This document shows, one piece after another, positions 1-9,600 of a stretch of DNA of 64,000 nucleotides. The DNA comes from UBA7236 sp035439505. Its GTDB lineage: Bacteria > Bacteroidota > Bacteroidia > Chitinophagales > BACL12. The position numbers were made by a program, and so were the translations under genes. Under the pieces are notes generated by a model. The model was not told the DNA's origin. It saw nothing but the letters and a program-made list of their open reading frames with translations, and made no database searches. The DNA is taken from positions 23,527-87,526 of the forward strand of contig DAORKJ010000003.1 in assembly GCA_035439505.1 (NCBI GenBank). Reading direction: 5' to 3'. The stretch's first letter is position 1. Each line of letters opens with the position of its first letter.

Positions 1-860
1 CCATCAGCGCCAATAGCCATACCTTTAATTTCTGAGTCATCATTTTCTGATGCAATTAAATTCACCCACAATGGCGTACCATCAGCATCTGTTTTCATTA
101 CAAAATTATCACCAAGCGCAATCAGATTAAACACATTACCTTCAAATTCAAAAGGCATATTAAATCTTCCCGTCATGATAATATTATTTTCTGCATCGGT
201 TATTACTTCTGCGGAATATTCATATCCTTCACCACCCATTACTTTAATCCAAAGCGCTTCACCGCTAACTGAATATTTTGCATATAAAATATCATACTCG
301 CCAAATGATTCCTGAAGTGTGCCATCAAAAGTAAAATCACCAACTAAAGAACCTGTTATAATGATATCGCCATTTGAATCGATAGCTAAATGTTCATAAT
401 AAGCATATCCTATTTCTGTTTTAGCCCATACCGGTGATCCATTGTTATCATACTTTACTACGTAGGTATTACCAAAATCAGATTGGGTTAAAGTAATATC
501 TCCAAAAACAGCATCATCTGTATCAAATGAACCACAAATTACAAAACCATCATCGCCGGAAATTTTAAGATCATACAAATCATATCGTGCATCTGATGTT
601 TCTGCTTTAAGCCAAAGGATTTCACCATCAGGATTAAATTTAGCAATATACAGATCGTAACTTCCGCCATAGGCCGTAATTCCACCTAACGAAATACTAT
701 CCGAAAAAACACCTGCCAAATAAATGTTTCCACTCGGGTCAACATCCATTCCGCTAAAATAATTTGAGTTTTCATCTCCAAAACCTTTCAACCATTGCGG
801 CTGAGCAAACATGAGTGTGCTTGAAAAAGTAAATAATAAAATAAAAATGCTACGTGTCAT
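1..860 (-). CDS. Secreted beta-propeller-type protein, partial (C-terminus beyond window)
   Basis: Open from an ATG at 860 to the left edge, 286 codons with no stop. The first 20 residues form a signal peptide (hydrophobic core, ending MFAQ), and the mature part begins PQWLKGFGDENSNYFSG. The body repeats units of the type D-x-x-G-N-I-Y-L-A-G followed by a K-F-N-P-D-G-E-I-L-W-L-K type strand, the pattern of SBBP/delta-60-like propeller repeats in Bacteroidota surface proteins. Such proteins normally end in a T9SS sorting domain, but that end lies outside the window. It follows hutU on the same strand after 220 bp. Secretion is well supported; the biological role is unknown. Confidence 0.8.
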   Translation of the reverse strand, partial: MTRSIFILLFTFSSTLMFAQPQWLKGFGDENSNYFSGMDVDPSGNIYLAGVFSDSISLGGITAYGGSYDLYIAKFNPDGEILWLKAETSDARYDLYDLKISGDDGFVICGSFDTDDAVFGDITLTQSDFGNTYVVKYDNNGSPVWAKTEIGYAYYEHLAIDSNGDIIITGSLVGDFTFDGTLQESFGEYDILYAKYSVSGEALWIKVMGGEGYEYSAEVITDAENNIIMTGRFNMPFEFEGNVFNLIALGDNFVMKTDADGTPLWVNLIASENDDSEIKGMAIGAD

Positions 861-1080
861 AACCTTGAGTTTTTTTGTTAAAAAATAGAAAGTGAAATCC
901 GTTTACCGTAAAAACACTGCACAGTGACCGATAAACGGCTATTTACTTCCCTTGAACAACACAAAGGTCATAACCGGAGCAGCCCGAAACCAACAAAAAA
1001 AGGGCTGGAGTTAAGGTTTCGAAGCCTAAAATTTTTTATAAATGATTGTAAATCAACTGCTTAAAAGAAGAAAAACAAAT
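861..1080 (-). other. Intergenic leader with several hairpins
   Basis: The 220 bp between hutU and the gene starting at 860. It holds no convincing ORF. Visible pairings are CCGTTTA (899-905) with TAAACGG (932-938) enclosing a second hairpin CACTG-CA-CAGTG (915-926), then CAGCCC (980-985) with GGGCTG (1002-1007), and CGAAACC (985-991) with GGTTTCG (1015-1021), which would cross the previous stem. The area could combine a hutU terminator and a structured 5' leader for the next gene; no known riboswitch was recognised. Confidence 0.35.
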
Positions 1081-3111
1081 TTAGAAGTCCAAACCATTAA
1101 TCAGCGTGTCATCAGCAATTTCAGGTAATGTAATCTTCAAGCCCGGTGTTCGCTCCATTTCGCGACGAATGGCAAACAATGCTTCCTCATTTCTAGCCCA
1201 AGCCCTTCTGCTGATTCCGTTGTTTACATCCCAAAACAACATTTGGGTTAGATTATTTTCCGCCTCCGGAGTGCCATCCAACACCATTCCAAATCCTCCG
1301 TTGATCACTTCTCCCCAACCAACACCACCACCATTGTGAATACTCACCCATGTTGCTCCACGGAAACTATCACCTATAACATTGTGAATGGCCATGTCGG
1401 CAGTAAATTTACTGCCATCATAAATATTACTTGTTTCGCGATAAGGCGAATCTGTCCCGCTAACATCGTGATGGTCGCGACCTAATACCACCGGTCCGCT
1501 CAACTCACCACTTTTTATGGCATCATTAAATGCTTTCGCAATTTTCATTCTACCCTCTGCATCTGCATATAAAATGCGCGCCTGACTGCCAACAACCATT
1601 TTATTATCCATTGCCGATTCTATCCAATTAATATTATCCGACAATTGTAATTTAATTTCATCCGGAGCCGTTGCAAATATTTCTTTTAACACCTTGGCAG
1701 CAATTAAATCTGTTTTGCGCAAATCAGTTTCGTCGTTACTCGAGCACACCCATCTGAATGGACCAAATCCAAAATCAAAACACATTGGTCCTAAAATATC
1801 CTGCACATAACTTTTGTAAATAAATCCTTTTTTATCATCTAAAATATCTGCACCCGCTCTTGAAGATTCCAATAAAAATGCATTGCCATAATCAAAAAAG
1901 TACATGCCGTTTGCTGTTAATTTATTAATTGCCGCAACATGTCTGCGCAAACTTTCGTACACTTTTTCTTTAAATAATTCCGGCTGCTCTGCCATCATTT
2001 TTTTGCTTTCCTCAAAACTTAATCCCACCGGATAATAACCTCCTGCAAATGGGTTATGCAAAGAAGTCTGATCACTGCCAATTTCAATAGTTATGTTTTC
2101 TGCTGCCAGTTTTTCCCATAAATCAACCACATTTCCCTGATACGCTATTGAAACAGCTTCTTTATTATTTTTCGCAACTTCCATTCTTTTTATGAGCGTA
2201 TCTAAATCATCATACACTTCATCTACCCAACCTTGAGCGTGTCGTTTATTGGTTGCTTCAGGGTTCACTTCTGCAACAACACAAACACCTTTTGCAATTA
2301 CCGCGGCTTTAGGTTGCGCTCCACTCATGCCTCCCAATCCTGCAGTCACAAATATTTTTCCTGAGCAATCTATTGCTTGTTTGTCAATTTTTCGCGCAGC
2401 ATTTAATACCGTAATATTCGTACCGTGCACAATACCTTGTGGCCCGATATACATAAATGAACCTGCAGTCATTTGTCCATATTGTGTTACACCTAATGCA
2501 TTAAATTTTTCCCAATCATCCGGCTTCGAATAATTCGGAATCATCATACCATTTGTTACAACTACGCGAGGTGCTCTTTTATGCGATGGAAATAATCCCA
2601 TCGGATGACCACTATATAATACCAATGTTTGTTCATCGGTCATATTGGCCAAATATTGCATAGTAATTAAATATTGCGCCCAATTTTGAAATACTGCTCC
2701 ATTTCCACCATACGTAATTAATTCATGAGGATGTTGCGCTACTGCATAGTCTAAATTATTTTGCAACATGAGCATAATACATGCTGCCTGTTTACTTTTA
2801 TGCGGATACTGCTCCCAGCTGCGTGCTTTTATCGTATAGTCAGGACGAAATCGATACATGTATATCCTGCCATATTTTTGCAGTTCTTCAGCAAATTCAG
2901 GGGCTAAGGTTACATGAAATTTTGTGGGGAAATAACGAAGTGCATTCCTTATGGCTAATCGCTTTTCGTCAGCATTCAAAATATCCTTCCGCTTAGGGGC
3001 ATGGCTGATTGAGGTGTCATAAGGCTTAGGCTCCGGTAGTTCGGCCGGAATGCCTTGCAATATGCTATTTTGAAAACTTATCAGAATTTGACCATCAGCT
3101 TGAGCTATCAT
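1081..3111 (-). CDS. hutU: Urocanate hydratase (urocanase)
   Basis: Catalyses the second step of histidine breakdown, urocanate plus water to 4-imidazolone-5-propionate, in the cytoplasm with tightly bound NAD+. Diagnostic stretches are YGGNGAVFQNWAQY (about 134-147), the dinucleotide-binding loop GLGGMSGAQPKAA (about 258-270), DQTSLHNPFAGGYYPVG and GPFRWVCSS. At 676 residues it is longer than the roughly 550-residue enzymes of Bacillus or Pseudomonas and matches the longer Bacteroidota form. No hutH, hutI or hutG is adjacent, so the rest of the pathway must lie elsewhere. A good promoter lies just upstream of the start. Confidence 0.96.
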   Translation of the reverse strand: MIAQADGQILISFQNSILQGIPAELPEPKPYDTSISHAPKRKDILNADEKRLAIRNALRYFPTKFHVTLAPEFAEELQKYGRIYMYRFRPDYTIKARSWEQYPHKSKQAACIMLMLQNNLDYAVAQHPHELITYGGNGAVFQNWAQYLITMQYLANMTDEQTLVLYSGHPMGLFPSHKRAPRVVVTNGMMIPNYSKPDDWEKFNALGVTQYGQMTAGSFMYIGPQGIVHGTNITVLNAARKIDKQAIDCSGKIFVTAGLGGMSGAQPKAAVIAKGVCVVAEVNPEATNKRHAQGWVDEVYDDLDTLIKRMEVAKNNKEAVSIAYQGNVVDLWEKLAAENITIEIGSDQTSLHNPFAGGYYPVGLSFEESKKMMAEQPELFKEKVYESLRRHVAAINKLTANGMYFFDYGNAFLLESSRAGADILDDKKGFIYKSYVQDILGPMCFDFGFGPFRWVCSSNDETDLRKTDLIAAKVLKEIFATAPDEIKLQLSDNINWIESAMDNKMVVGSQARILYADAEGRMKIAKAFNDAIKSGELSGPVVLGRDHHDVSGTDSPYRETSNIYDGSKFTADMAIHNVIGDSFRGATWVSIHNGGGVGWGEVINGGFGMVLDGTPEAENNLTQMLFWDVNNGISRRAWARNEEALFAIRREMERTPGLKITLPEIADDTLINGLDF

Positions 3112-3125
3112 ACACTATTTTTGCA

Positions 3126-3156
3126 CAAAGTTACCAATTGATGCCGCTTCTTACAA
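3126..3156 (-). promoter_or_regulatory. Promoter of hutU (TTG / TAnnTTTG)
   Basis: On the minus strand TAACTTTG (3133-3126) fits the Bacteroidota -7 element, and TTG (3156-3154) lies 20 bp upstream of it as a -33 element. The box ends 14 bases before the hutU ATG, predicting a leader of about ten bases. Confidence 0.6.
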
Positions 3157-3192
3157 TGTACTGGCACGATGTTGGCTTAACGATATAAAAAC

Positions 3193-3627
3193 ATGCTTAT
3201 GAAAAAGTTTATACTTGGTCTATGCCTCACTCCATTTTTATTTACTGCCTGCGAAAAAGACGTAGTGCCTGATTATGATATACGAGACGAATACGTTGGC
3301 GACTATCAGGTAAACGACGCATGTGATGCTTCAATGAATGATTATACCATCTCCGTGTTTAAAGCAAACGACAATGATGAAATTGTGTTTGGCTGGCCGG
3401 GTTTATACGAAGCCGGTATGGAAGTACATGGTATTGTTACCGGAATGAAAGTTATTATTCCAATTCAGCAGTTTTTGGTTTCCTCATTTCCTGAAATATA
3501 TTACGAATTCAGTGGAAGTGCAGCATTAGAAGGTGATACACTAATTGTTGATTATACCGTCTTTTTAATTCAGGATGGATTAATATTCGACGAAAATAAC
3601 TGCATAGCTACTATGGTTCAATATTAA
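3193..3627 (+). CDS. Small putative lipoprotein
   Basis: A protein of 144 residues with a lipoprotein signal peptide ending in the lipobox FTAC (Cys20, or Cys18 if the second ATG at 3199 is used, which gives the more typical MKKF start). After the Cys it runs EKDVVPDYDIRDEYVGDYQV, an acidic linker, and then a beta-rich domain of about 115 residues. It resembles small Bacteroidota lipoproteins of the lipocalin-like or adhesin-like type, but no family was recognised. Transcribed divergently from hutU. Its stop overlaps the convergent gene's stop by 4 bp. Confidence 0.7.
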   Translation: MLMKKFILGLCLTPFLFTACEKDVVPDYDIRDEYVGDYQVNDACDASMNDYTISVFKANDNDEIVFGWPGLYEAGMEVHGIVTGMKVIIPIQQFLVSSFPEIYYEFSGSAALEGDTLIVDYTVFLIQDGLIFDENNCIATMVQY

Positions 3628-5005
3628 TGGATAATTGATAGTGGTATGGTGGCAGCACCTTCATCATTAGTAAATTGAATAATATAATTACCACTTATAA
3701 AATCCGATACCTGAATAAAATTGGTATTGGATTTTATTTTTTGTGTATATACCAATACGCCACTTAACGTATAAATTCGAATTTCTCCTTCATTAAAATT
3801 ACCTGAAAAAATACAGTTGTCTGTTGCTGGATTTGGATATACCTGCATAGCAATTGTTGTAGTTTGTTCTATACCATTTAATAAATCGCGGTTTAATACC
3901 ACTAAACCACCGGTATCTGTTCCAAGCCACACCAATTGGTCATTGTCAGCCACAACTGTGTTAACAAAATCATCCGGTAAATCAGAATTTTCAGTTGTTA
4001 AAATTGTCCAATCGGTATTATCGAAAATATTTAATCCTGTTGAAGCCATAGCTAATAATCCAATATTATTATCGTCAATTGCAACTGCATCAACCGACCA
4101 GTCTGAAATATCAGATGTTAGTGGAGTGAATTTTAAAAATGTTTCATCTGGTGTAAATACACTTAACCCACCAAAAGAAGTCGCCAACCATTTGTTATGT
4201 AAATCATCTTCTGCGATTGACATTANNNNNNNNNNNNNNNNNNNNNNNNNNNNNNNNNNNNNNNNNNNNNNNNNNNNNNNNNNNNNNNNNNNNNNNNNNN
4301 NNNNNNNNNNNNNNNNNNNNNNNNNCCAAAAGAAGTCGCCAACCATTTGTTATGTAAATCATCTTCTGCGATTGACATTACAGTATTATCGCTGATGAGT
4401 GAATTATCCGTTCTATAATAATCTATAAATCCATCAATATAGGTGCTCAATCCGCCATTTAATGTACCGATAAATACATCATCATTTTCATCGATATACA
4501 CGTCAATAATATTCGGTGAATGTAATAATGAATTACCGGTATTATATACAAACCAATAATCTGCACCATCCCATTTTATTAATCCGCTAGGTGTACCTAT
4601 CCATATGGTATCAGCACTAGTCATATTTATCGCTTTAATATGATAATCTGCTAACGGTGAATTATCGGGCGTATAATTAGTCCATACACCTGCATTATAA
4701 TAACCTAATCCATTGAGGTAAGTCCCAACAAAATAATGCTCCTCATCTATCACATATATGCTACGAATTTCATTAGCCGGAATATCTGAATTGGCAGTAT
4801 CTATTAACGTCCAAACGCCACTTGCGTCAATTTTTATTAACCCATTTTCAGTGCCCACCCATTTATTATTCAAATCGTCAACAACTATTTTATTTACCTG
4901 ATTAACCGGTAAATCAGAATTATCTTCATTATAAATAGTAAAAGGAGATTGTGCATTTAGTGTCACTATTCCATACACAAATGTCAAAAACAAAAATCTT
5001 TTCAT
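3624..5005 (-). CDS. Secreted propeller protein with T9SS sorting domain, split by an assembly gap
   Basis: The gene reads MKRFLFLTFV (signal peptide ending LNAQ), then repeated two-component-regulator-propeller units such as NKWVGTENGLIKID, TIWIGTPSGLIKWDG, DVFIGTLNGGLSTY and NKWLATSFGGLSVF, and ends in a type A sorting domain (VYPNPATDN ... GNYIIQFTN). The 100 N at 4226-4325 together with one copy of the duplicated 55 bp make 155 bases, not a multiple of three, and appear to split it. Removing exactly those 155 bases joins both halves in one frame as a 408-residue protein, so it is a single intact gene. Likely a cell-surface or secreted protein; ligand unknown. Confidence 0.85.
4171..4225. 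repeat. 55-bp duplicate left of scaffold gap
   Basis: Identical, base for base, to 4326-4380 on the other side of the N run. The copy lies within the propeller gene and is best explained as contig ends that overlapped but were not merged. Confidence 0.95.
4226..4325. other. Assembly gap, 100 N (probably no missing sequence)
   Basis: Exactly 100 N, a conventional placeholder length. Because the flanks duplicate each other over 55 bp and deletion of gap plus one copy restores the reading frame, the contigs probably overlap here. Confidence 0.97.
4326..4380. repeat. 55-bp duplicate right of scaffold gap
   Basis: Second copy of 4171-4225; see that entry. Not a biological repeat in my reading. 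Confidence 0.95.
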
Positions 5006-5009
5006 GTGG

Positions 5010-5017
5010 CAAATTTA
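5010..5017 (-). promoter_or_regulatory. -7 box TAAATTTG four bases before the propeller gene start
   Basis: On the minus strand the sequence is TAAATTTG-CCAC-ATG. The box sits so close to the ATG at 5005 that the transcript should begin at or next to the start codon (leaderless). Confidence 0.55.
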
Positions 5018-5096
5018 CAATTCCTTAGCAGCTCTATTAAGGCTGGTTTGGTGATATTTGTCAATGTACACTCAATAACAGGAGGTTTATTAACGT

Positions 5097-5104
5097 TATA
5101 TTTG
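5097..5104 (+). promoter_or_regulatory. -7 box TATATTTG upstream of lipoprotein gene
   Basis: Perfect TAnnTTTG match, 17 bases before the ATG at 5122. No clear -33 TTG at the usual distance. Confidence 0.45.
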
Positions 5105-5121
5105 ATTAAACCCTAATATTT

Positions 5122-6138
5122 ATGCGCCCTTTCAACCCATTTCCCCTTGCCGTTTTATGTGTTTTAATACTGTCATCTTCTTGTAAAGATAACACTGCAG
5201 GATGTCCGGCCGTTGCAGATGTCATTACTTCCTTTGTATCTGAATCCGGCGATATTGCTTTAGTTACTAATTCGGGAGAGGCATATTTACAATCGGATGA
5301 TGGTTGCACTTTTTTAGAACAATATTTTACCCCGGGGTTTGAAGATATTTATGTATTTACTGATGACGAACTTTTTGTAACAACCGATGACGGCTCTCTT
5401 TTTCCGGTTACTAATACTTTTTATGATGAAGTAAATGATTATGCTGTTTTACAAGATGCTATTATTCTTTCTACCGATGACAGCACTTTGCACTGGAATA
5501 GTTTTGTATTACAAAGTCCGCTTGCACCAAGTGTAGAAGATTATGTAGCGTTAAGGGCTTGTTTGTTAAACAATACCTGTGATTTTTTAGATAATAGAAT
5601 TGATATTGTTTCCGACCCGGAAAATATCACGAATAAAGTTTTTCAATTTACGGCAGTTGCTCCAAGTGCAAATATGGTAACATCAAAAAGCAGTATTGAA
5701 CGTACATTTAATTATTTCGTAAAAGGTATGAACTTATGGTATGAAGCAAAATATTATATCGCTGATGGAATGCCATACAGTATTGCTGATTTTGAAAATA
5801 GTTATTTCAACGAAAGCCCCGGACCCAGAATTGTATTTAATGGCAACTCGTTGGCGATAGAAAATAAATTTGGCGATAAAATAAAATATTACCAGAACAC
5901 TCCGGTTGTATTCCCAACGGGCGAATGGGTTACGGTTAAAGTGCATTTTATGTTTAGCGAAACAAATAACGGTTATATTGAACTTTGGCAAAATGGTATT
6001 AGAATAATGGAAGTTACAGGCATTAATCTACCGCTCTTCAATTCCATCCAAAACAGCTTGGAAGTCGGGATTTCAGCCACGCAAACAGGCTGCGTTTTGC
6101 TGGTTGATGATGTGCGTTTGTCGCCTATTCCATTTTAA
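5122..6138 (+). CDS. Lipoprotein with C-terminal polysaccharide-lyase-like (concanavalin fold) domain
   Basis: A protein of 338 residues. Signal peptide with lipobox SSSC (Cys21), so it should be lipid-anchored. Residues about 30-130 are a poorly conserved beta-rich region with T-D-D-x-S motifs. From about residue 150 the chain follows the jelly-roll pattern of heparinase-I-like or polysaccharide lyase domains: FDYF-like strand, ESPGPRIVFNG, GEWVTVKVHFMFS, GYIELWQNG and LLVDDVRL at the end. No catalytic residues can be assigned, so it may bind rather than cleave glycan. A good -7 box lies 17 bases upstream of the start. Function is inferred only from fold-like motifs. Confidence 0.7.
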   Translation: MRPFNPFPLAVLCVLILSSSCKDNTAGCPAVADVITSFVSESGDIALVTNSGEAYLQSDDGCTFLEQYFTPGFEDIYVFTDDELFVTTDDGSLFPVTNTFYDEVNDYAVLQDAIILSTDDSTLHWNSFVLQSPLAPSVEDYVALRACLLNNTCDFLDNRIDIVSDPENITNKVFQFTAVAPSANMVTSKSSIERTFNYFVKGMNLWYEAKYYIADGMPYSIADFENSYFNESPGPRIVFNGNSLAIENKFGDKIKYYQNTPVVFPTGEWVTVKVHFMFSETNNGYIELWQNGIRIMEVTGINLPLFNSIQNSLEVGISATQTGCVLLVDDVRLSPIPF

Positions 6139-6204
6139 AGGCAGGGTTTTTGTATCTGATTAAACCAAATGCTTAGTTATTAGTCAAAACAAAAACCTTT
6201 ATGT

Positions 6205-6564
6205 ATGAAAAAAATAGTATTAGCCACTGTATTTACCTTCGGCGCCTTTTATTTACAGGCTCAAAATCATGATTTGCCACCTGCCGAACAAAGAGCAAAA
6301 AAGCAAACTGAATTAATGGACCAGAAATTAAATCTTGACGACGCGCAGGAAAGTGCAGTTGCAGATATTAATTTAAAATTTGCCAAACGTGTTGACGAAG
6401 TTTTTGCTGCTGATGAATCAAAAAAAGAAAAGGCAAAAAAAATGAAAAAAATAAATGATGAAAAAGAAGCAGCATTACAACCTGTATTAACACCTGAACA
6501 ATTTGCAAAATATGTGGAATTAAAAGATGAGTTTGTAGAAAAAATAAAAGAACGGCATCAATAA
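6205..6564 (+). CDS. Small periplasmic helical protein, Spy/CpxP-like
   Basis: A protein of 119 residues with a signal peptide (MKKIVLATVFTFGAFYLQAQ) and a highly charged helical mature part containing LDDAQESAVADINLKFAKRVDEVF and LTPEQFAKYVELKDEF. The repeated L-[ND/T]-x-x-Q spacing is that of LTxxQ/Spy-type periplasmic chaperones, which in Bacteroidota are abundant small proteins of unknown client. It ends 20 bp before a strong bidirectional terminator shared with the RND pump gene. Confidence 0.65.
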   Translation: MKKIVLATVFTFGAFYLQAQNHDLPPAEQRAKKQTELMDQKLNLDDAQESAVADINLKFAKRVDEVFAADESKKEKAKKMKKINDEKEAALQPVLTPEQFAKYVELKDEFVEKIKERHQ

Positions 6565-6584
6565 TTAATCGCTGTTTATGAAAT

Positions 6585-6617
6585 AAAAAAAGCGCCTGAA
6601 ATTCAGGCGCTTTTTTT
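6585..6617. terminator. Bidirectional rho-independent terminator
   Basis: AGCGCCTGAA (6591-6600) pairs perfectly with TTCAGGCGCT (6602-6611), flanked by seven A on the left and seven T on the right, so it can terminate both the small periplasmic gene (plus) and the efflux operon (minus). Confidence 0.93.
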
Positions 6618-6629
6618 GTAGCAGTATGC

Positions 6630-9600
6630 TTATTCTTTATCCAACATACCCGGAATTGTTGCGCCGTGATGGTGCACTTCGCGTTTTATTCCCAGTAAAT
6701 TGAATACCCAAGTTTTAAATTTATCGTTGTATAAATACATAACCGGAACAACTAATAAGGTAATAAATGTTGCATATCCTAAACCAAAAACAATTGTCCA
6801 TGCTAACGGTCCCCAGAACACAACGTTTTCACCACCTAACCATATATCAGGTCTTCCTTGTGTAAATAATCCAACAAAATCGATGTTAAACCCAATTGCC
6901 AGTGGAATCATACCTAAGATGGTGGCAGTTGCAGTTAATACAACCGGTGTCATACGAATACGGGCTGCTTCAACAACTGCTTCTCTAATTGGCATTCCAC
7001 CTGCAATAAGCAAGTCGGTAAATTCAACCAACAAAATACCATTTCGAACAACAATTCCCAACAAGGCTACAACCCCAACACCTGTCATTACCGCTGAGAA
7101 GTCCATTCCGAAAATACCGTAACCGAGTAATACCCCGATGATACTAAATATAACTTCCGCAAAAATGATGATTGGTTTAGAAATAGAGTTAAACTGTGCC
7201 ACCAAAATAATTACAATCAGGAATAAAGAAATAATCCAGGCAACGCCCATAAAGCTGATTGTTTCTTCCATGTCCTGACTAGCACCTGTGTAACCTATCG
7301 AAACACCTTCAGGTGTGTCATAGTCTTCCAAAGCGGCTTTAATTTCATTCATAATTGCCGGCTGTGCACTTTCGTAACCGGATAATAAGTTGGATGCTAA
7401 AGTCACTACACGTTTTTGGTCGATACGTTTAACACCTGAATAGGTAGTTGAATATTTAATTTCAGCAAAAGCACTTAAAGGAATCTGACGAATTTGACCT
7501 GTCATCATATCGCGATAAGTAATTTTCAAATCTTTAAGCTGGTCGATATTTTTCCTTTGTGTTTCGTCATAACGAATTACAATCGGGAAATCATCATTTC
7601 CTTCTTTAAATTTAGAAACCTCCCAGCCGTATACCGCATTCCTTATTTCACCACCAACAGTTAACGTAGAAATTCCTTCACGATTCATTCTCTCCCTGTC
7701 GAGGTCAATAGTAATTTCAGGTTTATTTGCTTGTAAATCGGTTTTTAATTCTTCAATTCCTGCAATATTTAAACTTTCCAAATAACGTTTAATATCGTTG
7801 CTGGTTTTAATTAATTCATCAAAATCATCACCTGAAATTTCAATATTAATCGGTTTACCTGCAGGTGGTCCGTTTTGTTCAGCTCCAACAGTTATTTCAG
7901 CACCTGGAATATCTTTTACCGCTTCGCGGAATTTATCAAGATATGGTTCTGACATTTGATGACGACGATCGGCAGGGTCGATAAACGCCACACCAACTTT
8001 ACCTTTGTTGGTATAAGAACTCTGATCAAAAGGGTCTTCATTAGCTCCGATTGTTACGTTACTAATTACAGACTTAACCAAAGGATTATTTTCTCCTAAT
8101 ACATTGTAAATTCTTTTTTCAACCAATTTGGTAACTGAGTCGGTTGTTTGTTGATCAGTTCCATCAGGCATAACTACATATGTATAAATAAAGTTAGGAT
8201 CTCCTGTTGGGAATTGTTCAACACCCGGTTTAGTAATACCTAACATTACGATAGCTAATACTAAAGTACCAATAATAGATGAGAATAAAATGATTGGATG
8301 TTTTAATGTCCATCTGAGTATCGATGCATATCTTGCCTGAATATTTGGCCATCCGCGTTTTTGGAATCCTTTTACTGCTTTAATTAATACTAAATTATAG
8401 AACCAGAAAATGGCGACAAAAGTAATCATTACATTTCCTAATAATGGATTACCACCTAATGAAATTAATAAACCAAGACCACCAATTATTGCAGACCAAA
8501 TTCCTTGTTTTCTTCTATTTGGTTTATCAGTGTCGTGATGCGGTTTCATAAATGTTGCCGCAAATACCGGATTAATTAAATACGCTACCAACAACGATGC
8601 GGTGAGGGTAATAATTAATGTAATAGGCAAACCTTTCATAAATGAACCGATCATTCCCGGCCAGAATAATAAAGGGAAAAACGGTGCTAAAGTTGTCATT
8701 GTACCTGCAAGTACCGGAAGAAACACTTCACCTGCAGCATTTTTAGCTGCTGTTTTAATTGGCACCTTTCCATTGGCAAAAATCCTGTGCGTATTTTCAA
8801 TTACCACAATCGCATCATCTACCACAATACCCAATCCAAGTAAGAAAGCAAACAACACAATCAAGTTCATGCTTATGCCTAATAAACTTAAAACGATAAA
8901 GGCAATAAACATTGAAAGTGGTACCGACAAACCAACAAACATCGCATCGGTTGCACCCATAAAAAACATCAATACAATGGTAACCAGTATAAATCCGATA
9001 ATAATCGTATTAATTAAATCCGCAACCTGGGTTCTGGTTAAGGTAGAAGTATCACCCGTAACCGTAACGTCAACATCACTTGGAATTTCTTTTTTCTCCA
9101 ATTCAACTAAAAGCGCATTAATATTATCCGATGCTTCAATTAAGTTTTCACCGCTTTTTTTAATAACATTTAATGTTATTACATTTTTTCCATCTAAACG
9201 CGCAAAACTTTCCTGTTCTTTAAAATCATCTTTTATTTCAGCAATATCTTTTAAATATATCGGATAGTTATTGGCATTGTTAACCGTTAAGTTTTGAATT
9301 TGTGCAACATTGTCAAATTCACCACTTACCGTAATGGAACGACGCATGTCTTCCACTTTAATAGTACCACCTGATACAATGCGGTTTTCATTACTAACTG
9401 CTGCATAGATATCATACATTGTAAGCATTGCTGCCTGCATTTTGTACATATCTACATTGATTTGAATTTCCCTTTCCGGTGCACCAATGATATCTACTTT
9501 AGATACTTCCGGTAATTCTTCAATTTCATCCTGAATTTTTTCAGCATATTTTTTAATGGTAGCTAAATCATAGTCACCACTAACGTTTACCTGAAGAATA

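Noticed and set aside
4223..4346. Two separate genes around the 4226-4325 gap
   Set aside because: The duplicated flanks and restored frame show one gene; the overlap is an assembly artefact.
8602..9267. Plus-strand open frame of about 220 codons inside the RND pump gene
   Set aside because: A shadow of the pump codons in another frame; no family resemblance and no start signals.
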